The notes beneath the pieces are model-generated. The model ran no database searches. It was not told the origin of the DNA and saw only the letters and a list, made by a program, of their open reading frames with translations. A stretch of 39,531 bases of DNA from Nemertoderma westbladi (Eukaryota > Xenacoelomorpha > Nemertodermatida > Nemertodermatidae), in contig JAUCBJ010001716.1 in assembly GCA_032718475.1 (NCBI GenBank), positions 1 to 39,531 on the forward strand, in the 5' to 3' direction. The translations under genes were made by a program, and so were the position numbers. Position 1 is the stretch's first letter, and each line of letters opens with the position of its first letter. Shown in pieces: positions 1-10,590 of this stretch.

Positions 1-2
1 CT

Positions 3-245
3 TTGAAGGGTGGTGTATTTTCAGTATTTTTTCTATTCCGAAAGGTGCTGATATGGTATGGGTGCCAGGAACTCCTCATATCTCGAAAACTACTGGAGCT
101 ATTAAATTTTTATTTGCCTCACCTGAAAGAGGACATAATTTTAGTTAGGGACAAGTACTTTCGACGCGCTAGACGTATTGTTTCAGGGGTTCTATCTAAG
201 GGAAATAACTGGCCCACTAAATTTAGGGGCTTTGCAGCAGCTTAG
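3..245 (+). other. Unrecognised open frame at the window edge
   Basis: An open frame of about 80 codons runs from the left edge to a TAG. Its first codon here is TTG, so if it is real it continues upstream of the window. The second half is rich in Leu, Lys and Arg and could be the end of an exon or of a mobile-element protein. I recognise no domain. Chance is a fair explanation in DNA this AT-rich. Confidence 0.2.
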
Positions 246-1375
246 CGGGTCGTATCTATAGTAGGTCATGGTGTAACATTACGAAACAACTACTTAAGAA
301 ACACTGCATGTAAATTTTTGTTGTCAAGTAAAGTGTACATTTTTTGAAATTAGTCAAATGTTACAATATGATTATAAATTATAGAAAAAATATTAAAGAC
401 TACTTCAGTAGGCCTAGTCCTTGTATTTATGTACTACGTTCTACTTTATTACATACTACGTAATGTGGTCCTATACGTCTATGCTACAGATACACTATGT
501 CTGAATGAATAATGACTAGCTGTATGTTATGTTATTAATATCGGCAGAATAACAATAAAATATTAATTTTTGCACATGTACGTACAGTAGATTAAAATAA
601 AATGAACACATATCTGGCAATAAAGTACGCTAATAAGCGTATGTACTATTGTAAGAAAAATACGGATAATGGTATTCAGGTAAAATTAGTAAAATAATTA
701 AAATTATGGTTTATTTACAGTACGGGATATGTACAGGACAAGTCTGGTGTAAATGTAATTCCAAAATCACGTTCCTCGGTTGCCGATAAAAGTGTCCGTC
801 CATTCATTGTGTAAAACGTTGCTTGGGGATTTCTAGAACATAGATGTATGCATGACCTTGCACTTGGAGTCATTGAACTGTAATTTCCAATGGTTACACA
901 TGTGTGTCGGTAATAAATTGTTTCATTATCAATAGTGCCATAGTATAAGTCGTTTTGTTTTATTCACTGTTCAACTTCATTCTGTCTGCCTGTTTTATTA
1001 TATGTGCAGTTTTATTTATACGCTTCTATGACAGCGGTGTCTCCATCCAAATAATATAATATAATATAAATATAGCTTATACAATACAGCAATATTATGT
1101 AAAATAAATAAACTATATTGACCAATAGCAATAATGACTGATCAGCTGATAGCTGGAACTGTGATAGCCTACCTGCCTACTGCTGTACTACATAACAGCA
1201 TAAGGTGAAATACGTAAATAAATGACCAGTTGCAGTCAGCCAGTGCTGCAGTGTGAGTTTCCTTTCTGCCTCCTGAATGGCCAGTTGTTATTGTGTTGCT
1301 GTGCTGTTGGTCTGATGAACGCATGTCTGCTGTTTCAGTCTCACTGTCTGCCTGGTGCTAGGTTCGGCTGATTTA
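246..1375. other. Gene-free AT-rich stretch
   Basis: I see no convincing coding frame or RNA gene. The sequence is AT-rich, with a short TAATA microsatellite near 1051-1068 and one TAGGCCTA word at 409. Confidence 0.5.
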
Positions 1376-1650
1376 TGCCAGTCTGCGCCAGGCAAATATG
1401 TATACGCCGGGTGTGCTGGGCTGATTCCTGCTCCGGCGCCGCGTCAATTTCTGCAGCGTCGACGCCGGGAATATTTCGACGCCTGCTGCGCCGAGCGCAG
1501 CATCTCTACCATTGCCAGTGCTCCGCCGGCTACGCCGGCGTAGCACATCTCTGCGCCGACCCTTCCGGCTCATTGCCCGGCGTAGCACATTTCTGCGCCA
1601 GCTCCCGGCGCAAGTTCTAGTGCTGCGCCGAACGTGCTCGGCGTACATGT
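1376..1650. repeat. GC-rich island with internal repeats
   Basis: This block of about 275 bp is strikingly GC-rich against AT-rich flanks. It is built from variants of a CGCCGG core. The string CGGCGTAGCACATYTCTGCG occurs twice, near 1537 and 1579. The outer ends read roughly TACGCCGGG on the left and CTCGGCGTA on the right, a weak inverted repeat suggesting a decayed MITE. Short open frames exist on both strands, but they follow from high GC and repetition and look like no known protein. Confidence 0.45.
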
Positions 1651-2022
1651 AAAACTTTTCAATAGGGGCTGTATCCCTGTAACCTTCTAAAAAATCATAT
1701 CAAACTGGTGTAGGCCTACAGGCCTACCGACCGCTACCGTTATCGGGGTACCAGTTGGGGTAATTAGCTAGGGCCTACTTAATTCTAAATTAGGGTTGCA
1801 TGACATTTTTAATTAAGGCAGTAAGGTTTCGTTTCGGCCTGTCGGCCGCGCGCCTCTCTGCCAGTACATTGTACATATACTGATATACTGATATAAGCAA
1901 GTACCGGTACATTGCACTGAATTGTTTATCATTATTATTTATTTTTGTATATTTACTTCAACATGTACACAAAAGTACAATTGTTGATTGTAACATAGTC
2001 AAAACTTATTGCACCAGATGAG
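1651..2022. other. Gene-free flank of the LINE
   Basis: No coding signal is visible. The segment at 1791-1817 (TAGGGTTGCATGACA and following bases) recurs with a few changes at 8888-8914, on the other side of the LINE. Confidence 0.4.
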
Positions 2023-2132
2023 TATAATAATAATAACCCTTCACCAGAGAAGGAACTAGTGTATCTCAGAAGGCATATTGTATTTAGTGTAGTTATACCT
2101 AAATTGAATTGTAACTACGTCTAGAGTGTATG

Positions 2133-5100
2133 TTAATTTTGGCCTAAAATTATGGAGCGAAGTGAAAACGCGTTGTACAAAAACAGGGAGAGATTTTTAA
2201 CTATTGTTGGATCGGTGTACTGTAGAATCCTACGGTATTTGTACATAGATGGGAACCTACTGTATTGGGGTGGCAGGTATTGTTCGCGTAAGCTACTGTA
2301 TATTGGGCATTCGAGAAGGAAGTGGTATTCTGATTCAATACGCCCCAAGTTGCATACTGGACATAGCCTGTTCAACCGTGGGATATTGTACCAGCGTCCT
2401 TCTTCGATTTTTAATCTATGTGAAGTGCATCGGAAACTAGCTATTGTACGTTTCAGAGTGGGGTAATTTTTAAGAACTATAAGGTACGGTTCGGTTCGAA
2501 ATGTATCTTTGACATAAAAGTCGCCTTTTGGGGAATTCTCTAGGGTTGACCACCAATTTTGGATATACTGACTCTGTAGCGTATCCCTCACCTTTGCTAG
2601 GAACTCCCTCCCGTTTGGTACTGATTGCGCTTCCCAAGCCCAAGAAAATCCCAAATTATTAAGTGTATCCCGAACCCCTGACGTCCAATTTGGAACCCTT
2701 TGAGAATTAAGCCCTTCCACTGATATGAGATATACCCGTTTTACTAATCTATATGATGGCAATGACAATAATCGTAACCAGAATTTTATAATCCCAATGG
2801 TTCGGTCAATTGTCAACGGGAAGACACCGGTTTCTCCATAGACTATAAAGTCTGGCGTTGAAGTTTTCACACCCAAAACATTTTTCAGAAATTTCAGCTG
2901 TAGTTTTTCTGTGTCCCTCCCTTTTGTGAATCCCCATACCTCAGATCCATACAGCAAAATAGGCTTAATCAAACTGTTAAAGAGATGTCGTTTTAGGTCA
3001 AAACCGATGTTTGGGAATGAGTTCATATAGCGGCAGAGCGTGTAGTAAGATTTGTTTGCCTTCTCAGTCAATATTTCTTGAGCCTTAATAAATTTTCCTG
3101 TTGAAGTAAAGGTAATTCCAAGGTACGTGTAATGAGGTACAACTTTCATACCTACTCCTTTATATGTCCAAGTTTCATGTGCCGCTTGGGTGCCCCCTTG
3201 TCTAAATATAACAATATTTGATTTAGTCAAATTTACAGTCAGCCCCCAAAAAGTACAGTAGCAACCTAGAGTATCAAGTGAAGCTTGCAACCCCGCCACA
3301 GTATTAGCCAGTAGAAGAATGTCATCTGCAAAAAGTAGCAGATAGAGTTTAAATAAGCCAACGTCTACACCAGTGGCATTTCCTTTGCTCAGCTCAGCTT
3401 CTAAATCGTTAATGAACAAAACGAATAGAAAAGGGCTAAGGCATTCGCCCTGCCTGACTCCAACTAGACAGTTAAAGGAATCCGACATATTGTCCCCCCA
3501 GATGACTCTTGTTTTGGCAGCGGCGTACATACTTTTTATTATTTTATAAACTTTCCCTGAAAATCCCAATGCATTAAGTTTAAACCATAGAGCACTTCTA
3601 TCAATCATATCAAATGCCTTCTGCAGATCTATGAAGGCGCAATAAAACTTACAACCTTTGGATTTATTTAAGTACTGCGTTATCAGGTTGCTAAGTATAA
3701 ATAACTGGTCAGTCGTCCTGTAACCAGGGCGAAAACCAGCCTGGGAATCAATAATTATTCCAAAGGCATCCTCCCACCACTGTAAGCGTGCGTTTATAGC
3801 CGCTGTAAACAACTTTCCTAAAACGCTAAGTAAAGAGATTCCCCGATAGTAATTTGCGTCAGCACGATTGCCTTTGTTTTTATAAATTGGAATTAAGTCC
3901 GCAAGTGCCCATTGTGAGGGAAAAATTCCAGAATATAACACAGCGTTAAAAAGCGCAGTAATTATTGGAGACAAATGTTCACAGCCCAAAATAAAAATAT
4001 TTGTGTCGAGTTCATCAGGCCCCGCCGCTTTACCGCGTTTTAATCTATTGATAGCATTATTCATCTCAGCCTCACAAAACGGTTCGCTTAGGAAATTTTC
4101 GAATATTTCTCTGCTGAGATTTACATTCGAATTTTCAGGCGGGATGTACCCAATATCCGTGAACTCAAACTCACTTGTATTATTTAGTTTGCGAAAATGG
4201 TTTTCTAATTTGTCCAGACAAATACCTGATGTGTTGTTACTTGTATTTCCAGCAGCGGACTTTAACAACTTCCAAAGCTTTTTGCTGTCACAACTTTTAA
4301 CTGAAAGAAGCTTATTGGACTGCTTCAATTTGTACTCATACTTAGCCCTCCGCAATGATTTGGAGTACGCACTGCGGGAATTAACTAGGATAATGTGGTC
4401 ATCCGGAGAAGATGAATTTTTCCACCTGTTCAGAGCTCTACGAAAAATATACTTATTTTCTGCACACTCTGGAGTATACCATGGGTGTGAAAAAAGATTT
4501 TTGTGATCGGATACATCAACTGAATTTTGTTTGGTCTCATAACTATATGTAGCATCAAGGAGGACTTTGTTAAAATCATCAACTATTGTATCAATTGTTG
4601 ATTGAGTGAATTCACATTCTAGAATTTTGTCAACAATTGAATCTAACTGAATCTTAGTATGATCAGAGTCGATATTATTTTTGAATTTTAGCTCATGTTT
4701 CAAGTCCCACTTGTGTTTGTGTTTCACATGCAATGCATGTGATTTACTGTCGCGCGATTCTGTACCCGCAGCCGCACCAGAAAATTCGTAAACGGGCTGT
4801 TGCAAATTTATACGCCTTATGGAAAAAGAAATAACACAATGTTGTGAAAATATATTTTGTGGACTAATAATAAATTCTGTAACGATATTAAGTAAATTAG
4901 TCCTAGCTAGTACGTAGTCAATAGCAGAGCGGCCTATTACCCCTCTAGTGGAACAATGACTATAGAATGAGAAATTACCCATTCCCTTGTCCTGGCCAAC
5001 TCTGCCATTTGCAATTCTCAGACCGGTAGATTTACATAAGTCCAGAAGGCGCCGTCCATACGCATTGAAAACACTGTCTTTGTTTACTCTAATTTTCGGT

Positions 5101-5807
5101 ATACTACCCCACGTTTCTAAACTATCTGGAATGTAATCAGGGGGAAGTAGATTACTAAAATCAGGTGTATCGATGCCGTCAAATTCTATGAAATCTGGTC
5201 TACAGGCAGTTCTAGCATTTAAATCACCTACTAAAATCACGTCCCCTTTATTACTATAGCAACCAATACCCTTTTCGATAGTATCAAAAAGAGAAATACA
5301 ATCGGCCACGTGTACTTTACTACTCGACGGAGGTATGTAGGCAGCACAAATAATAAGATCTTTATTTAATCCTAGTAATTCTTTATTTAATTTAAACCAA
5401 CGAATGTCCTCCCGAGAAAATTCTTCTAGCATTGTTATACCACTTGCATATTCATTGCGGACATAAACAGTCAACCCCCCACTAAATCGCTTTGCCCTGC
5501 TATGCTTGAATTTTCTCGGATAGTTAAAAGACATATAACCAACAATTTCTATATTTGCGGAACAGGTTGGATTTAGCCAAGTTTCAGCGCAGATAAATAT
5601 GTCAGACAGGGCAACGCGAGAATGGAAGTCTGGTTCCGCTAGGCACGACAAAAGACCTTCAACATTAAGGAAATCTACTATAAAATGTAAATTGTTAGGT
5701 AGGACTACCGAGGACCTGGTAATGTTGGAGTTAAAATCAGTTTGCTCTGAATAGTTGTTAGTTAATCCGGATGTGGAGGAGCGTCCTCTATTAAATCCGA
5801 TGGTGTA
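2133..5807 (-). CDS. LINE ORF2: endonuclease and reverse transcriptase
   Basis: ORF2 nicks the target and copies element RNA by target-primed reverse transcription. The frame is open from 5807, just after an in-frame stop at 5808-5810, to TAA at 2133-2135. Counting residues from 5651, endonuclease motifs are ETW near 23, GDLN at 142-145, AIDYVL near 243 and SQH near 269. The reverse transcriptase covers roughly residues 540-800, with AGPDE, QAGFRPG, FIDLQKAFD, GVRQGECLSP and the catalytic FADD near 774. A Cys-rich motif, CPVC then H and C, lies near 1110. The frame has no ATG before residue 40, inside the endonuclease, yet conserved-looking endonuclease sequence (FLNVEGLLSC) lies upstream of that ATG. 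Translation must therefore start by frameshift, reinitiation or a non-ATG codon, or this copy has an indel. Host function is not implied. Confidence 0.9.
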   Translation of the reverse strand, partial: YTIGFNRGRSSTSGLTNNYSEQTDFNSNITRSSVVLPNNLHFIVDFLNVEGLLSCLAEPDFHSRVALSDIFICAETWLNPTCSANIEIVGYMSFNYPRKFKHSRAKRFSGGLTVYVRNEYASGITMLEEFSREDIRWFKLNKELLGLNKDLIICAAYIPPSSSKVHVADCISLFDTIEKGIGCYSNKGDVILVGDLNARTACRPDFIEFDGIDTPDFSNLLPPDYIPDSLETWGSIPKIRVNKDSVFNAYGRRLLDLCKSTGLRIANGRVGQDKGMGNFSFYSHCSTRGVIGRSAIDYVLARTNLLNIVTEFIISPQNIFSQHCVISFSIRRINLQQPVYEFSGAAAGTESRDSKSHALHVKHKHKWDLKHELKFKNNIDSDHTKIQLDSIVDKILECEFTQSTIDTIVDDFNKVLLDATYSYETKQNSVDVSDHKNLFSHPWYTPECAENKYIFRRALNRWKNSSSPDDHIILVNSRSAYSKSLRRAKYEYKLKQSNKLLSVKSCDSKKLWKLLKSAAGNTSNNTSGICLDKLENHFRKLNNTSEFEFTDIGYIPPENSNVNLSREIFENFLSEPFCEAEMNNAINRLKRGKAAGPDELDTNIFILGCEHLSPIITALFNAVLYSGIFPSQWALADLIPIYKNKGNRADANYYRGISLLSVLGKLFTAAINARLQWWEDAFGIIIDSQAGFRPGYRTTDQLFILSNLITQYLNKSKGCKFYCAFIDLQKAFDMIDRSALWFKLNALGFSGKVYKIIKSMYAAAKTRVIWGDNMSDSFNCLVGVRQGECLSPFLFVLFINDLEAELSKGNATGVDVGLFKLYLLLFADDILLLANTVAGLQASLDTLGCYCTFWGLTVNLTKSNIVIFRQGGTQAAHETWTYKGVGMKVVPHYTYLGITFTSTGKFIKAQEILTEKANKSYYTLCRYMNSFPNIGFDLKRHLFNSLIKPILLYGSEVWGFTKGRDTEKLQLKFLKNVLGVKTSTPDFIVYGETGVFPLTIDRTIGIIKFWLRLLSLPSYRLVKRVYLISVEGLNSQRVPNWTSGVRDTLNNLGFSWAWEAQSVPNGREFLAKVRDTLQSQYIQNWWSTLENSPKGDFYVKDTFRTEPYLIVLKNYPTLKRTIASFRCTSHRLKIEEGRWYNIPRLNRLCPVCNLGRIESEYHFLLECPIYSSLREQYLPPQYSRFPSMYKYRRILQYTDPTIVKNLSLFLYNAFSLRSIILGQN

Positions 5808-5983
5808 TTATACGTGTTGTTGCCCATGGGATGACCTTCAGTGGATGAACCCGTTTCTGGGTTACCGCTAGTACTTGGTAGCCCATAGGTATTATTTGAC
5901 GGTATGGTTTTTCTTGCGATCTCCCATTCTGGGATTCCAGAATTGGACTGTGAAATTCCAGATATGGCTGTTTCGGCAGTACC

Positions 5984-7888
5984 TTAGCGAAGTACTATTT
6001 TAGGTACAGCTGTGGCAGGGACAAGAGACTGGAGCGACTCACTAGCTACATGATTGTTTGGCATCTGGTGGTTAATTATTTCACAATCCTCTATATTGAG
6101 TGAAATAGTTCTATTTCTACCTGTAACTACAGAATCTACTGGTTTTGTGGCTGACTCCTCATCCACGCTAATATCTAGTACATCGAACCTATTAGATACA
6201 GGTATACCCGGAGATGTTCTATCTAGCATGGGCGTACTAACTACATTACCGGTGCCGCCTACTACGGTCCAAGTACTACTATTTGCTACAGTATCCCCTA
6301 GAGAAATTGGTGAAACATTTTGAACAGTAGCCAATACTACACCAGTGCTGCTGTACTGGTGGGCTGCGCCACCATTAGTATCAAAAGTTTCACTTTGACG
6401 GGAACTATTGGGTCTGAGAGATACACCAGTCGAGACATTGTTAGTAAGTGATGTGGATGTTAGTGGGTTAGAGTCAGAATTGTTAAAATGAATTGAGTTA
6501 TATGGACTGATACAGCTATAATGAATGAAGTTACTGTTAGTCGGGTTATTATTTGTTGTGATGCTACCACCATTAGCATTAACATTGAGACTAGTACCGG
6601 TAGATGAGTTGTTAAAATTACCAAAGCTATTAACATTACCACAGTTAGGAACCAGTGCAGTTCTTTGGATGTGATGATAACTGGGGTTATATGGTTCGAA
6701 ATGATGTTGAGGTTGGTAGTAGGCCATGTTGTTCGTTGATGAGTTGCCGAGGTTGCGATATCGTAGAGGTTGAGATATTCCGGAATATGGGTGACGAGCC
6801 AAGTTTGGAGCACATTGACTGGATACACTGGGATTAATATTAATAATGTCTGAGAGCCTCACATTAGGATTCTCGTAAACTTCCCATCCGTTTATTTTGG
6901 TGCCGTTTAAGTACAGGTTATTTCCCCGCAACGAGTTGGTTACACCAGCGCGTCGGGCTTCCCGCGATAAACGTGATAGTGTATCACGCTGTTGTCTGAG
7001 CTCATAGGGGAGATCTTCAAGAAACTTTAAAGGCGAATCTCTCAACAGGTTACGACCTGCTGTAAGGACGGCGTTCCTGGTCTTTAGACTTAAAAATTCG
7101 ACTTTAATGGGACGTTTAGAGTTCGGTTTTATCGCGCCGATCCAGAATGCTCGTTCGATATTCAGCTGAGACGATATTTGTAATTTAGTAGTTATAATTT
7201 CTGCAATTAGAGCTTCAACAACCTCACCTCGATTCTCCACTGCCCCAGTAAGAAGTAAACAACGACTGGAGTTCTGCTTCTCCGATTCAACGTGGCATCT
7301 ATGGAGACGTTGTATATTCGATCTATTGGTTTGAATATCTCCTGCTGCCTTCCCCAATGCAAGGTTTAGCTCGTCAACACCGGCCTTGATATCCGGAATC
7401 ATTTCTAGGTAGAACGATAAACCCGGTTGGCCTATTGTCGGACCAGTGCGAGTGTCACTACGATCGCTGAATAGGCTTCCATGGACTGGTGGGGTGCACG
7501 GATAACCATGGTTTTGGGTTTGCCACCTAGTGTTTTCGAAACCTGTGGCGCTGGAATCCGAACCTGCCAGCCTCTGGGCGGCATATTGCTGGGGAAACTC
7601 GGATAGACGTTGACCCACCTGTGGAGGGTTGGGCGAATCATTGCTTGTGACACGTGGGCGTTTGTGAGAAGGCTTTCCGAGGCAGGGACCGTTACCGGAA
7701 GTAGGCCCTCTTGTACCAGTAGACCAAACGGGAAATGACGATGTAGCTAGTGTACCGGTATTTGGTATGAAAATAGGTTCATTTATTATTATCTGGGAGT
7801 TATTAGCTTCGATAAGTTCAATTTGAGTCGCCTCTCCGTAGCAGACGGAACCATCTAGCATATTAGTAACCCCGGTATTTGTATTCAT
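5984..7888 (-). CDS. LINE ORF1: nucleic-acid-binding protein
   Basis: This 634-residue protein starts at a true ATG (7886-7888) and ends at TAA (5984-5986). Residues of about 175-350 resemble the RRM plus C-terminal domain of L1-type ORF1 proteins: a helical stretch, then a block like LLLTGAVE, IERAFWIG, KVEFLSLKTRNAVL, and a basic block with LPYELRQQR and RRAGVTNSLRG. Such proteins coat the element RNA and act as chaperones. The second half is low-complexity, rich in Asn, Ser and Thr. The same frame stays open for 73 codons past the stop, to TAA at 5762-5764, and overlaps the ORF2 frame by 46 nt. The stop at 5984 may thus be a nonsense mutation. Confidence 0.8.
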   Translation of the reverse strand: MNTNTGVTNMLDGSVCYGEATQIELIEANNSQIIINEPIFIPNTGTLATSSFPVWSTGTRGPTSGNGPCLGKPSHKRPRVTSNDSPNPPQVGQRLSEFPQQYAAQRLAGSDSSATGFENTRWQTQNHGYPCTPPVHGSLFSDRSDTRTGPTIGQPGLSFYLEMIPDIKAGVDELNLALGKAAGDIQTNRSNIQRLHRCHVESEKQNSSRCLLLTGAVENRGEVVEALIAEIITTKLQISSQLNIERAFWIGAIKPNSKRPIKVEFLSLKTRNAVLTAGRNLLRDSPLKFLEDLPYELRQQRDTLSRLSREARRAGVTNSLRGNNLYLNGTKINGWEVYENPNVRLSDIININPSVSSQCAPNLARHPYSGISQPLRYRNLGNSSTNNMAYYQPQHHFEPYNPSYHHIQRTALVPNCGNVNSFGNFNNSSTGTSLNVNANGGSITTNNNPTNSNFIHYSCISPYNSIHFNNSDSNPLTSTSLTNNVSTGVSLRPNSSRQSETFDTNGGAAHQYSSTGVVLATVQNVSPISLGDTVANSSTWTVVGGTGNVVSTPMLDRTSPGIPVSNRFDVLDISVDEESATKPVDSVVTGRNRTISLNIEDCEIINHQMPNNHVASESLQSLVPATAVPKIVLR

Positions 7889-7950
7889 ATTGTTTCTTCT
7901 GGTGAGTTCAGTATTACTCGATTACTGTATACTATATCAATAACAGAATA

Positions 7951-9277
7951 CAGAATAATAAATAATAATTGATAATAATAATAATAATCATGTATATTTC
8001 TTCTAGTACTGTAGTACAGTAGTAGGCCTTGGTACCGATACAGCAGTATAGTACAGTAGTAGGCCTTGGTACAATATGCCTTGGTACAATACTGTTAAAT
8101 AACTTGTTTAGATTATTATAAACATTTCAGCATTTAGTCAATTTGCATTAGCCTCAACTTTTTTAGTCCAATTGTCCAATCCGTACTAAATTCGTTATTC
8201 CTGTATTCTGGTATTCTATGCTACGAATTTAATAAAAATCTAGGTGAACTGTGAACACACCCCCCCCCCCCCCCCACCCCCCCTTCTGCCGGTACAATAT
8301 AGTACAAAAGCCTGAAAGCTGGTTACAGTGTCAATAGCGGCCTTCTGGCAGTCTGGCCTTGGTTCTGTGGTCAAGTATGAAAGGATTGATAGAACTTTGA
8401 TTCATGTAGATTTTGACTGGCATACTGCATACGTAGTAAAAGTTAGTAGGCTACTGTTTCGTTTGTATAATACAATACAGCAATATAATGCAATACGGCT
8501 GTACGGTAATACTTAGCTGCTATGCTGTGGGTGGATATAAACTCGTATAACTGAGACTCGAAATTTAGGTCATAGTCTTAAAGTAGCCCATAAACTGAAG
8601 GATAGACTGTATACTACACCGTGTGCTAGTGCTACGTGCTACGTATAGACTACGTTATGTAGGCTATGTACAGATGTATGTATGCCTCTTTCTGGCAACT
8701 TTATTGAGTTATCCTTCTGCAATTTTGCGTGCTTGGCAGCTTGGGACCGTTTTTTATGTTTTTCTAACACAAAAAGCTGCATTAAACTCATAAGATTGTA
8801 TTATTGTCATACTTTCTGACAGCTAGATTAGTCATAATCTAAGAATTTCCGCTAAATTTATTAGATTATGACTTAGGGTTAGGCTGTTAGGGTTACATGA
8901 CACTTTTAATTAGGGTTGAGGCCTGACAAACTAACCGTAAACAAAATAATAAACCAAACCATCTTTGAAAGAATAAATGGTTATGATAGGCCTATATCTG
9001 TATATGGCATGACAATACAGCGATATGCCTGCCTGGATATGACAGTGTACCGGTAACTGTCTGACTAAAGGCAGATAGGCAGAAAGGTGGTTTACAACAG
9101 TGGCCTACAAGTAACAAAAAGTGTGGGTACCGGAAACTGCATTGAGCCAATGCTTTGGTGGTGCAATCTGATTAATTCTCTATGTTCTGTTCACCATGAG
9201 CTTTTATACCTGACATAATCGGATTATTGATCTAAAATGTACACCCAGTGAAAATCTGAAGACCAAACAGCCAAACC
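7951..9277. other. Gene-free stretch between the LINE and the Mutator-like MITE
   Basis: No credible gene. It contains ATA microsatellite at 7971-7990, a repeated 22-bp phrase with AGTAGTAGGCCTTGGTAC near 8022 and 8052, a poly-C run, and a short degenerate telomere-like patch (TTAGGGTTAGG, then TTAGGGTTA) at 8873-8895. Confidence 0.45.
8260..8284. repeat. Poly-C tract
   Basis: An almost pure run of cytosine interrupted by one A at 8276. The length is likely unstable and may be miscalled in assembly. Confidence 0.9.
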
Positions 9278-9286
9278 TGCAAACTG

Positions 9287-9597
9287 GGGTGCTGGTCACC
9301 TCGCCTCACTGCCACTTCGCCGCAAGTCATCTCGCTGCAGATAATGTGCGGCGAGGTGTCTTGCGGCGAGGTGTCTCACTATAAATGCAATTTCGCCGCA
9401 TATTATCGGACACCTCGCCGCAAGTCAATATAAATCATTTATTTCTATATTTACACGAAAGCCTACTTATGGCATTGGACATTATTATAAGAAGAAATAA
9501 AATAATACGGTAAGGTTTGTTGTTATATTATAATTACTGTATTATATTACATGTTATCATAGATACTGTACAGTAAGAGTATTTGAGTAACGTATTA
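9287..9597 (+). repeat. Left terminal inverted repeat of the Mutator-like MITE
   Basis: It pairs with 10220-10550 read on the other strand, with a few substitutions and small indels such as extra bases in the right copy near the CAGTAAGGTTTG and GCCATACTGCC phrases. The outer 19 bp are identical. Confidence 0.9.
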
Positions 9598-10219
9598 GAT
9601 TATAGTAAAATACGGTCATAAAGATTCATAGAGGACTATGAATAACATATAATGAGTATTCTGACATAGAGGTCAGATCAGAATACGGTCATTTAAGTTG
9701 TTTCCATGTCATTGATTACGGTACTTTGCAGCGTTACGAGTAATTTTCCAGAACACTGTTAAGTTGGCATAATGTACTGTCAGACTGTAACAATAACTAT
9801 TTACGTACATGTACAATGTACTAAGTACGGAAACGGAAGTAAGGCAACATAATGTAATAAGGTTAATACAGTAATACTGTATGTTTATGTTAAATCTTAA
9901 TTACAAATGTAATGTTCTTAGTGGATTGATATACTGTACTTATATTTGTTGTCCAGTTATCAGACACTTTTTTTGTTAAGAGCAAAATTATGGTCGAATT
10001 ACATTTCAAATTAATTTTCATGACATTAATAATAATCAATAATATTGCATTAAATATTATAATTTTTTTTAAATTTCTTACATTACCTATTCTATTTATT
10101 TGTGTGGAATTAATATCGCACTACCAAATCGCCAGGACAAATTTAAAGAAATTCCAACAAATAATTATTTATTACATGGGAAAAAAGTAGAACTTTTTTC
10201 ACTATTCTCGAGGCATTTT

Positions 10220-10550
10220 TAATATGTTACTCAAATACCGGTACTCTTACTGTATCTATAATAATACAGTAATTATAATAGAACAACAAACCTTACTGCC
10301 TTACCGTCTGACCGTATTATTTTATTTTATTTTATAATACATAATGTCCAATGCCATACTGCCATAACTAGGCTTCCCTGTGTAAATATAGAAATAAATG
10401 ATTAATATTGCCTTGCGGCGAGGTGTCCGATAATTTGCGGCGAAATGGCATTCACAGTGAGACACCTCGCCGCAAAGACACCTCGCCGCACATTATCTGC
10501 GGCGAGGTGACCTGCGGCGAAGTGGCAGTGCGGCGAGGTGACCAGCACCC
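10220..10550 (-). repeat. Right terminal inverted repeat of the Mutator-like MITE
   Basis: Reverse complement of the left end, slightly longer. It ends CCAGCACCC directly before the TGCAAACTG duplication. Confidence 0.9.
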
Positions 10551-10590
10551 TGCAAACTGCGAGTGGTTGGTTTTGGGTATGGTATACAGT

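Larger units (their letters stand above)
2023..7950 (-). mobile_element. Near full-length non-LTR retrotransposon (LINE), APE/RT type
   Basis: The element carries ORF1 (5984-7888) and ORF2 (2133-5807) in the usual order on the minus strand. ORF2 has an AP-type endonuclease, a reverse transcriptase and a C-terminal CCHC-like motif, which places it near the CR1/L2/Jockey side of LINE diversity; I cannot fix the clade by eye. About 110 bp beyond the ORF2 stop, the minus strand ends in a TTATTATTATTAT tract (plus-strand 2023-2036), a plausible microsatellite-type 3' tail. The 5' boundary near 7950 is a guess, and I found no clean target-site duplication. Long intact frames suggest a fairly young copy. 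Confidence 0.85.
9287..10550. mobile_element. Non-autonomous DNA transposon with 310-330-bp terminal inverted repeats (Mutator-like)
   Basis: The two ends are mirror copies: left 9287-9597, right 10220-10550, both beginning GGGTGCTGGTCACCTCGCC. The element is flanked by the exact 9-bp direct repeat TGCAAACTG (9278-9286 and 10551-10559). Long inverted repeats plus a 9-bp duplication are typical of Mutator-like elements, so the class is inferred from structure. Each end has seven copies, in both orientations, of the 12-bp motif CACCTCGCCGCA or close variants, a likely transposase-binding array. The AT-rich middle has only a short Ile-rich frame (9990-10190) and no transposase. Confidence 0.9.

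Noticed and set aside
4003-4506. 167-codon plus-strand frame
   Set aside because: It is antisense to the reverse-transcriptase ORF2 and has no family resemblance of its own.
8873-8895. Interstitial telomere repeat
   Set aside because: Only three or so imperfect TTAGGG units; too short to claim a fusion point or telomere origin.
1791-8914. Direct repeats flanking the LINE as a target-site duplication
   Set aside because: The 27-bp matches at 1791 and 8888 differ at about three positions and lie 230-950 bp outside the element ends; more likely a dispersed repeat.
9990-10190. Possible small membrane protein inside the Mutator-like MITE
   Set aside because: It is Ile/Phe-rich because the DNA is AT-rich, with no conserved feature and no start-context support.
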